The notes below the pieces were generated by a model, which did no database searches, was not told the DNA's origin, and saw only the letters and a list, made by a program, of their open reading frames with translations. A stretch of DNA of 25,193 nt, from the NCBI GenBank assembly GCA_049999805.1, contig JBNGIO010000987.1:1-25193 (forward strand), read 5' to 3'. Shown here one piece after another: positions 10,650 through 17,863 of this stretch. This DNA is from Folioceros fuciformis (taxonomy: Eukaryota; Anthocerotophyta; Anthocerotopsida; Anthocerotales). Both the position numbers and the translations under genes were made by a program. Numbering within the stretch: position 1 is the stretch's first letter; each line of letters begins with the position of its first letter.

Positions 10650-12272
10650 CTAAGCTGGTACAGCAGAGGCAACCTCAGGCAAAGGGCTCTGCAGGCTTTT
10701 CTTGCTCGCACCGTACTTTCTTGTGATAAACCTGAAGAAGTCCCTCCACAAAAGCTCAAAAAGGAGGGAGTTCAATCTCACATCCGCACTCCCAAGCCTG
10801 GAAGCATCTGAAGATAATGACTTGGCAACCCTACCACCCGCCTCCTTCAGATCCGCGAACACTCGCCGAGGGGACATGCATCCCATGAACAGCCAAGGCG
10901 ATATCTTGCAAGAGAAGTTCGCAACGAACATGCTGGTGCCAGACGCATCCTGTGTCCCACTTGAGGCGGCAGCCGAACCACCAGACCCAGAACCTGCGGC
11001 TTGAGGCAGCATCTCACTAACAAACAAGCTGAGCTTCTTCAACGCCTCCGTCTCCCCTCCAATCATTGCAGCTTTACCCCCAAACTCCCCACCATCCCTC
11101 GGCCGGACCGCTGGGCTCAGGCCAAGCTGCTGCAATGTAGGAATCTCGCCTTCGCTGATCTTCCCTCGCAACGTTGGCAGCCCTTTGAGCTGCTTGGGGG
11201 TTTCAATCACAGGCCGCACCTGCACGCTCTGCAGCTGGTCCCGGAACCCGCTGTAGTTCGGCGGCATCTGTTCCAAGCTGAACGGCAAATCCTCCACATG
11301 ATACAGCGTGCTCCCCCAAAAGAACTTCACATCCACCCCCTCCTCCTTCAGCGCCGCGCTCACCTTCTCCTCCGCCTGAAGCTCCTCGTACGATACCTCC
11401 TGGTGCGCATAACAGGCATCCGCCCCCACCGCCTTCGCCAGCTTCGGCAGCTCTTCCTCCGGATTCCCAACCCTCACCACCAGCTCCGACCCCCGCTCCC
11501 TCAGACTCTCCCGCAGATTCCCCACCGACTCCAGCAGGAACTGCGCCCGGTACGGCCCTGTCCTGTCGAACCCGGAGGACGATTTTCCGTAGTCCCGCGG
11601 GTCAAAGCAGTACACCGGCACCATGCTCAAAGAATCGTGGCTCGCCGCCACCAGCGCCTCGTTGTCATGCACCCGCAGATCATTGCGGAACCACACAATG
11701 CAGGCCCGCCGCAACGCAGCCCCGCTCCCCGGCCTGTTGAATGCCCTTCCGGAATCCCGCAGCCTGAGGAAATCCGGAAATGCAGACGCAAAGCCAACAC
11801 GAGCTCTGCTCTGAACCCTCCCGTCCACAGCCTGCGCCGCTGCATCCACGGTCACTCCCAGCTTCGAGCTCGGGGCCACAGCCACGGGAGCCACACTCCG
11901 CTTTTGCGAGGGCAGCGAAGGCGATGCAGCTTGAGCTCCCGCGGCTGCTGCCTTAGGTGCCAAGCCAGATGCAGGCAAAGCCGGCCTGAAGGCAAGCTTG
12001 GAGGGAGCCAGGAGCGAGCCTAGGGCCAGGGAGATGGACGCCACCCCACCGAAATGTGGCCGGAATGGCACCGACGGGGCAGACACAGCTGCCGCTGCTG
12101 CATCCTCTTGCTCCCCTTCTGCCGCCACTTCTTCCGTGGCCGAGCCCTGGAAGGCTGAGGGGACGGGATTCAGGCTGGGGGAGTCGGCCAGGACCCGGTC
12201 GATGTTGCCGTCCATGATCAGCTCCAGGTCCAGCAGCGCATGCAGGTCGCCATTGCCGCTCTCCCACCCCAT
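10650..12272 (-). CDS. PHR2: PHR2-type photolyase/blue-light receptor-like protein, intronless
   Basis: The single exon encodes 540 aa, starting at the ATG at 12272 and ending in TAG at 10650. Residues 1-185 are an Ala/Pro/Ser-rich leader that includes a segment resembling the hydrophobic N-terminal stretch of plant PHR2 (about 77-96). The photolyase alpha/beta (antenna) domain starts near 188 with VWFRNDLRVHDNEAL (193-207), then YCFDPRDYGKSSSGFDRTGP (221-240), KFFWGSTLYHVEDLP (316-330), IGGETEAL (404-411), NFSCKISPWLFMGCMSPR (452-469) and ELLWRDFFRFITRKYG (506-521). The protein stops shortly after this, exactly as plant PHR2 does. It therefore lacks the distal FAD-binding half found in CPD, 6-4 and CRY-DASH photolyases. 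Arabidopsis PHR2 is shorter, at about 447 aa; the extra length is mostly in the leader and a Gly/Ser/Ala linker near 425-446. It is GC-rich compared with its flanks. Repair or photoreceptor activity cannot be inferred from sequence. Confidence 0.95.
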   Translation of the reverse strand: MGWESGNGDLHALLDLELIMDGNIDRVLADSPSLNPVPSAFQGSATEEVAAEGEQEDAAAAAVSAPSVPFRPHFGGVASISLALGSLLAPSKLAFRPALPASGLAPKAAAAGAQAASPSLPSQKRSVAPVAVAPSSKLGVTVDAAAQAVDGRVQSRARVGFASAFPDFLRLRDSGRAFNRPGSGAALRRACIVWFRNDLRVHDNEALVAASHDSLSMVPVYCFDPRDYGKSSSGFDRTGPYRAQFLLESVGNLRESLRERGSELVVRVGNPEEELPKLAKAVGADACYAHQEVSYEELQAEEKVSAALKEEGVDVKFFWGSTLYHVEDLPFSLEQMPPNYSGFRDQLQSVQVRPVIETPKQLKGLPTLRGKISEGEIPTLQQLGLSPAVRPRDGGEFGGKAAMIGGETEALKKLSLFVSEMLPQAAGSGSGGSAAASSGTQDASGTSMFVANFSCKISPWLFMGCMSPRRVFADLKEAGGRVAKSLSSDASRLGSADVRLNSLLFELLWRDFFRFITRKYGASKKSLQSPLPEVASAVPA

Positions 12273-14517
12273 CCTGAACGCACCGTAAGATCCTCAAGCC
12301 CCAAACACTTCACTCGCTTCCTGCTGCTAAGGCCTCCAAGGTGGAGTTCTTCATCTGACTGACGACCTACCTTATCGGATACTGCGAAGCTTGTCGTAAG
12401 CCGGTTCAATAAGCCGGCTAAGTCCGTAAGGCTCCCGCTTGCGAAGCCTGCAGTTTAAAAACCAGGCCGTGGAGGAAAAAAAATTGGTGGCACGGAGAGG
12501 AACGCGGGAGAAGGTAAGGAAGGCCTGAATCTCGTCGGGTAGGGGCAAAGCATCGGTGGATGAGACAATCCGTGTTCTGCAACCCCGACAGTGTGGTGGC
12601 TCGGCGAGCTCAATTTCATTGTATCCAGTCTTCCTCCAACTTGCCCATGATTGTTCATGTCGGAGATGGATGTGAGTGAGATTCGTGTTCTGGCTGTCGG
12701 CAGTGTGGGTGGTATGAGGCTAATTTGGTGTTGGTGGCTTGTGGGCACAGTATACGACAAACTTTCTGGGTATCTCCTGTGGGGGCATGCTGGCATCGAT
12801 ATGCGAACGCACTTTCTCACTGGCTTCAGGTTGAAGACAACAGGCTGGAGCTGCACACATAGACACCCGTAATGTCTCCAACAATTGATGCAGTCGGGCA
12901 TCGTCTGGTTGCTGATGACAGTTTGAGATTCAGACCAAGTCCAAGAGGCAGCAGCTTCATCCGGGAGCGTCCAGTGCAGGGTATTGTGCAACTTGCAATC
13001 TGTTGCTTGTTGTGCTGGGAGATATCGATACTGATTGAGGCTTGCATTTGGCAGCGCATTCGGTACTTCTGGCGTTCGCTTTGGCAGAACTGGGCGTGTA
13101 ATTATGCAGGCTGCATGAAAGAAGTGGAAGACAGCGGGGAGTTGGGTGTGACCACTCCCTGGCAGGTCCACTCCTTGAAGGAGGGCTTTCTGCCGGCTGT
13201 GCAAGCTGCTCTAGAAGGGTTTCGCGACTACTGAAATCAGCAAACGGTGAAGGCCGGCCGAGGGATTCCAGCATATGTGTCTGCAGTCGTTTTGCAGGAG
13301 CAAGCAGGGTGGTGACACCACGACCATATAAAGCAGGCGTGGAGAATTTTGTTGATCGTGGAGATGCTAGGGGATATACACAATGTGGCACCCGAGGCCT
13401 CTCCTCCCTTAGGTCTTCTGTTGCCAACGGGGGTGCGAGCTACGAGCTGGGTGGCTGGTGGCCTGTCGTTGTGTGCGCTGAATGTTGAGTGTACTGACGA
13501 TGCCTTCCGTTCGCAGTACTTGTTGATGGCGAGGGAGAACGCCCTCGGGGCATGCCTCTTTCTTGCTGTCTGGCATTCTCGGTCCTCCTTCCAAACACGT
13601 AATGCATCCAGCTTGCAATCAGTACCGGATGCAGAACAGCAAGAAGGAAGGGTGTGCCATTGGCAGACTGGCAGGGGAGACCAATTCAGACTTTGGATAG
13701 GGCGCGGCTCCGCATGCTAAGGAAGGTGCTCGGTCCGTGATAGCAATCCAGGAGCACAGGAAATGCGAGCTGCAGCTCCGAAGTCTGGGTGACCCTCCCA
13801 CATCTCGTTTGGGGTGCGCAATCGGGCCAGTAGGCGAATTTGTCGATCACCTTTGTTGAGATCAAGCGCACGACGAATCATCGAGCTGATCGGCGTGCCC
13901 GAATGGTCGCTTGTGTGATCACTCTGGCACGCCCTCGCCAAGCTTGCGCTCCCGATCCCAAACCACTTTTGCCTGTCACTGTTCGAATGCTCCAGTTCAA
14001 GACGGCAGATGAACCTCTTTCAAAGAACATTCGATTCTTATCACAGATGCAGGCACATCGAGAATGCTGCAATGCTGCCAATCTTCCTTCTCTCGTAGCC
14101 GCTGAAGATCGAGAATGCTGCCAATCTGCCTTCTGTCGTAGCCCAGGAAGTCCCACAGGGTTAGAACAGATTGGCGGATGCCTGCTTGGAGTGATGCCAC
14201 CTGGCCCAGACTGCCTCCCAGCTGCCACTTGGCCGAAAGGTTGATAAGCTTAGTGCAGACCGTGATTCCCATACTGCTGCAGACGGCGGGAAACGAGATA
14301 GCTAGTATTTCGGAGGAGAAGCAGGGCGGCGAACATGACGACGGTGGAAGCCGCGGCCCCTCTGCGAAATTGGCGAAACGGGGCTCCATCTTCGATACCA
14401 ACAGGACAGCGGTAGCACCGGTGGCAGCAGAGTGTGAGCTCCGCGTTCTAGGCAGCTCGGAGAAAGCATGGAGAAACGAGACACAGTGCGAGATGTTTCA
14501 CTTCCGTCCGCCATGCT
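12273..14517. other. Intergenic region between PHR2 and PPR gene 1, no recognisable gene
   Basis: About 2.2 kb separates the start of PHR2 from the end of the first PPR gene. It contains several medium open frames. The longest is 249 codons on the minus strand at 12455-13204; its composition (rich in Ser, Pro and His) and lack of motifs look like chance. Overlapping frames on both strands at 13349-14400 show nothing familiar either. The first few hundred bases to the right of 12272 should hold the PHR2 promoter. A short partial repeat lies at 14057-14150. Confidence 0.45.
14057..14150 (+). repeat. Imperfect tandem duplication, 51/43-bp units
   Basis: Copy 1 (14057-14107) and copy 2 (14108-14150) both start ATCGAGAATGCTG and continue CCAATCT.CCTTCT.TCGTAGCC. 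Copy 1 carries an extra 8-bp internal CAATGCTG repetition. No recognised gene overlaps it. Confidence 0.8.
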
Positions 14518-17500
14518 TTACTTCTCCCCAACTACGAAACTATGCACCAGTCCTTCCATGTCTGTCCACCAGCTCTGACCTGGTTGCTTCCATGCCTGGA
14601 TCCTTACTCTCCTCGCCTGCATCTGCTGTGCTTGCTCCCACATCTGGGCGCCGGTGTATATGCTAGACATCAGCAAATATGTGGCAGGATCTCTTTCCTC
14701 CAGCTTCAGTGCTTCTGCGAAGGCAGCTCGTCCCACTTCCACGTTGCTCCACTTTCGGCAAGCACCCAACAGAGTGTGCCAAACGGCAGCACTTGGGAGT
14801 GCAGGCATCGAGGTTACAAAATCCAGTGCCTCGTCCAGCCGGCCTGCACGGCCCAGCAGATCGACCATGCATGTGTAGTGCTCCACCGTAGGTGTGATGC
14901 CGAATTGTCTGCTCATATCCTCAAAGTACTCTTTCCCTTGGTTCACTAGACCAGAATGACTGCATACTGTTAGGACACTGCAGAAAGTGATTCCAATTGG
15001 CTGTATGCCATCCTCTCTCATTCTCTTCAACAACTCAAACACCACTTCGTGGTCTCCTTGCGAGGTGTAGCCTGCAATCAGGGCACTCCAGGTGACAACA
15101 TCTCGTGTGTGCAACGCATCGAACACCTTCTGTGCGTCAACTGTGCTCCCGCACTTTCCATACATGCTTATCAAACTGCCGGCTACAAACAAGTCAGCTT
15201 GAAGGCCTTGTTCTTCAATCTGTGCATGCAGCTGTCTTCCCAGAAGGAAAGCTGCTACATTTCCACATGCCTGCAGGAGGCACACAAAAGTCATGGCATC
15301 GGGTACGGCTATGCCTTCTTCTTGCATTGTAGCGTAGACACGAAGGGCTTCCTGTCCCAAGCCCTCCTGGGAATATCCAGCAAGTAAAGCAGTCCAGGTC
15401 ACCACATCCTTATGGCCAAGCCCATCAAACACTCTTCGGGCATCCTCTAGGCTGCCACACTTCGCATACATGTTTACCAAGCTGTTCGCTACATACACAT
15501 CAGCTTGGAATCCCTGTTGTCTGATTTGTGTATGAAGATGCTTTCCCTTATCCAAAGCTGGGGCTCCCACACCTGCACATGCCTGTAGGAGGCATGCAAA
15601 TGTCATGGCATTGGGCACAGCTATGCCTTCTTCTTGCATTGCATTGTAGAGTTGAAGGGCTTCCTGGCCCATGGCCTGCTGGGAATATCCTGCAATCAAA
15701 GCAGTCCATGTGACAACGTCTTTTCTAGCGAGTCCATTAAACACTTTCCGAGAATCCTCTAGGCTGCCACACTTTGCGTACATGTTCACCAGACTGCTGG
15801 CTACAAATTCATCTGATAGTTGTCCCTGTTCAGTAATTTGAGCATGAAGATTCCTCCCCTCCTCTAACGCTGCAGTCCCCACACTCGCGCACGCCTGCAG
15901 AAGGCACGCAGAGGTCACCTCGTCCGGTAAAGCCATGCCTTCTTCTTGCATTGCGCTGTAGAGGCCAAGGGCTTCCTGCCCCATGCCCTGCTGCGAATAC
16001 CCTGCAATCATCGCAGTCCATGTCACCACATTTTTTTCAAGAAGCCCATCAAAAACAATCTGAGCATCTTCCAAGCTTCCACACTTCGCATACATATTCA
16101 CCAAACTGCTGGCTACAAACACATCAGCTTGGTGTCCATGTTCTTTGATCTGAATATGGAGCTGTTTTCCCTTCTCCAAAGCAGGGGGCCCCACACTTGC
16201 ACATGCCTGCAAGAGGCACACAAACGTCATAGAATTGGGGACAGCCATGTCATCTTCTTGCATAGCACTGTAAAGATGGAGAGCTTGAAGGCCCATACCA
16301 TGCTGCGAGTACCCCGCTAGTAGAGCAGTCCACGTCCCCACATCTTTGTGATGAAGTCCATCAAACACCTGCTGAGCATCCTCTAGGCTGCCACACTTTG
16401 AATACATGTTTACCAAACTGTTGGCAACCAACACATCTGCTAGGTGACCTTGTTCTCTAATTTGTCTATGAAACTGCTTCCCCTTCTGCAGAGCCGGAGC
16501 ACCAACGCTTGCACACGCCTGCAGTAGGCACATGAATGTCACGGAGTTGGGGGTAACGGTGCCTTCTTCCTGCATAGCACTGTAGATACGAAGTGCTTCC
16601 TGCCCCATGCCCTTTTGGGAATACCCCGCTATCATGGCATTCCACGTTACCACATTTCTTTCATCAAGTCCGTCAAACACTGCTTGAGCCTCGGCCAAGC
16701 TGCCACACTTTGCATACATGTCCACCAAGCAGCTACATACATATAAATCAGGCTCAATGCCACTGTTCAATATATCAGCATGCACCTGCTGCCCAGTTTC
16801 CAAGTCTGCTCCCCTTGCACACGCTTGAAGAGCTGCCACAAACAAATGGCCATCCGGCTTCACGTTTGATCTACGCATCTCGTGATACAAATGTATGGCC
16901 TGCTTGTCTTGTTCATGTTTAACATGCGCGGAGATTATCGAAGACCACAAGAAGGCATCCGGTTTGGCAGCCACGGTGAATACATCCATCGCGTCTTGCA
17001 ACCTGCCATGAGAAGCATACATCCGCAGCACGTGATTGCACAGGAACGTGTCCGAGTGATGCCCTCTTTTAACAGTGAGAGCATGCATGCGTCGACCCAG
17101 AACAAGATCTTTCTCTACTACACATTTCTTCAGGAGAGTATAGAAGAGAGTTCTGGAAACAGGAGACTCCGTCTGAACCAGAATTCCCAATGCTTCGACG
17201 GCCTCAGCGAGATGGCCCCCGTCACACAGCCTCCGCACAGCTTCTGCCGTAACACCCCTTTCGTATCCTGCAGGCCTCGGATAACCCGAGAACCTCCAGT
17301 TGAAATTTGAGGAGCGACAACCCATCTCCCCATCCACAGCAAAACGCTGGTCATCCTTCCCATCACTTTTCTCCTCACCACGGGCTGGCCACCTTGCGAC
17401 GCTGCCGCACCTCGGAGTTTCCTTCTTTTGCTTGCTTGACGTCAAGTCAGGGGGGGCGCCCAGGCTGCCCGTCAAACCACGACTTTGCTGGGCACATGAG

Positions 17501-17568
17501 AAATGTCTACCCACCGGGTCGTGTTGCACTTTGCACGATGGCTCGATCGCAGCGCTCCAGACAGCCAT
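14518..17568 (-). CDS. PLS-class pentatricopeptide repeat protein with E1/E2 motifs, no DYW (PPR gene 1)
   Basis: An intronless frame of 1016 aa from the ATG at 17568. An alternative ATG at 17325 gives 935 aa and matches the point where similarity to the neighbouring paralogue begins. PLS PPR proteins are usually organellar and bind RNA in C-to-U editing or other RNA processing. Numbering from 17568, P motifs start near 205, 306, 410, 514, 618, 722 and 824, each followed by L and S motifs. Diagnostic strings are MYAKCGSLEDAQ, VVTWTALIAGYSQQ and CLLQACASVG. A P2-L2-S2 end (CMVDLLGRAGRLDEA) is followed by E1 (VWHTLLGACRKWSNVEVG) and E2 (TYLLMSSIYTGAQMWEQA), ending at VHSFVVGEK and TAA. There is no DYW deaminase, so any editing would need a deaminase supplied in trans. 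The N-terminal 81 residues could be a transit peptide. It is divergent from, and paralogous to, the gene at 17864. Confidence 0.95.
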   Translation of the reverse strand: MAVWSAAIEPSCKVQHDPVGRHFSCAQQSRGLTGSLGAPPDLTSSKQKKETPRCGSVARWPARGEEKSDGKDDQRFAVDGEMGCRSSNFNWRFSGYPRPAGYERGVTAEAVRRLCDGGHLAEAVEALGILVQTESPVSRTLFYTLLKKCVVEKDLVLGRRMHALTVKRGHHSDTFLCNHVLRMYASHGRLQDAMDVFTVAAKPDAFLWSSIISAHVKHEQDKQAIHLYHEMRRSNVKPDGHLFVAALQACARGADLETGQQVHADILNSGIEPDLYVCSCLVDMYAKCGSLAEAQAVFDGLDERNVVTWNAMIAGYSQKGMGQEALRIYSAMQEEGTVTPNSVTFMCLLQACASVGAPALQKGKQFHRQIREQGHLADVLVANSLVNMYSKCGSLEDAQQVFDGLHHKDVGTWTALLAGYSQHGMGLQALHLYSAMQEDDMAVPNSMTFVCLLQACASVGPPALEKGKQLHIQIKEHGHQADVFVASSLVNMYAKCGSLEDAQIVFDGLLEKNVVTWTAMIAGYSQQGMGQEALGLYSAMQEEGMALPDEVTSACLLQACASVGTAALEEGRNLHAQITEQGQLSDEFVASSLVNMYAKCGSLEDSRKVFNGLARKDVVTWTALIAGYSQQAMGQEALQLYNAMQEEGIAVPNAMTFACLLQACAGVGAPALDKGKHLHTQIRQQGFQADVYVANSLVNMYAKCGSLEDARRVFDGLGHKDVVTWTALLAGYSQEGLGQEALRVYATMQEEGIAVPDAMTFVCLLQACGNVAAFLLGRQLHAQIEEQGLQADLFVAGSLISMYGKCGSTVDAQKVFDALHTRDVVTWSALIAGYTSQGDHEVVFELLKRMREDGIQPIGITFCSVLTVCSHSGLVNQGKEYFEDMSRQFGITPTVEHYTCMVDLLGRAGRLDEALDFVTSMPALPSAAVWHTLLGACRKWSNVEVGRAAFAEALKLEERDPATYLLMSSIYTGAQMWEQAQQMQARRVRIQAWKQPGQSWWTDMEGLVHSFVVGEK
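15106..16653 (-). repeat. 312-bp periodic tandem array encoding PLS triplets (PPR gene 1)
   Basis: Successive P motifs are spaced exactly 104 residues apart four times. The coding DNA is therefore an array of 312-bp units, each encoding one P-L-S triplet with near-identical blocks (GYSQQGMGQEAL, MYAKCGSLED, LLQACASVG). The regularity suggests internal duplication or gene conversion rather than old independent repeats. Confidence 0.85.
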
Positions 17569-17863
17569 ATTTTTCAGGAGCACAAGCTGATGAGTCTAAG
17601 CATGGCTTGAGCCATGTGTCTGACTGAATCACTGCTGACAATTTTTGCTCCTGGAACACCCTGTCACACCAATCGTTTGCAAAGAAATTCTGTCGAGATT
17701 GCCGAGGAATGTATGATGGGTCTGGAGGATCTCACTGGCGCAACTAGCCGAGCATGATTTTCCGAAGAATCTGAGTTGGATTGAAGTTTGGTTGGATAGC
17801 CGGTGCTACAGGAAGGACTGCTGCCTGGCTGAACCAACCGAGCTGGCTGCTGCTGTTCTTTAC
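17326..17863. promoter_or_regulatory. Shared divergent region between the two PPR genes
   Basis: The two PPR genes are transcribed away from each other. Only 295 bp separate their upstream-most supported ATGs (17568 and 17864), or 538 bp if gene 1 starts at 17325. Both promoters must fit here or overlap the 5' coding ends. A perfect 12-nt palindrome with the bZIP/TGA-type core TGACGTCA lies at 17435-17446. It is intergenic only if gene 1 starts at 17325. No clear TATA box was identified. Confidence 0.5.

Noticed and set aside
11001-12023. 340-codon open frame on the plus strand
   Set aside because: It lies exactly antisense to PHR2, is rich in Arg, His, Leu and Pro, and has no motif. It is a GC-driven shadow of the real gene.
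10650-12272. Calling the photolyase-like gene CRY-DASH (CRY3)
   Set aside because: The YGKSSSGFD and NFSCKISPW blocks, together with the natural stop after FFRFITRKYG, match plant PHR2. CRY-DASH would have a complete FAD domain.
12455-13204. 249-codon open frame on the minus strand
   Set aside because: The composition is low-information, no domain or exon context is recognisable, and overlapping frames exist on the other strand. It is not supported as a gene without transcript evidence.
17792-17863. Upstream extension of PPR gene 2 to 17792, and of gene 1 to 17583
   Set aside because: Those extensions begin at TTG and GTG. Plant nuclear genes normally start at ATG, so the first in-frame ATGs (17864 and 17568) were used.
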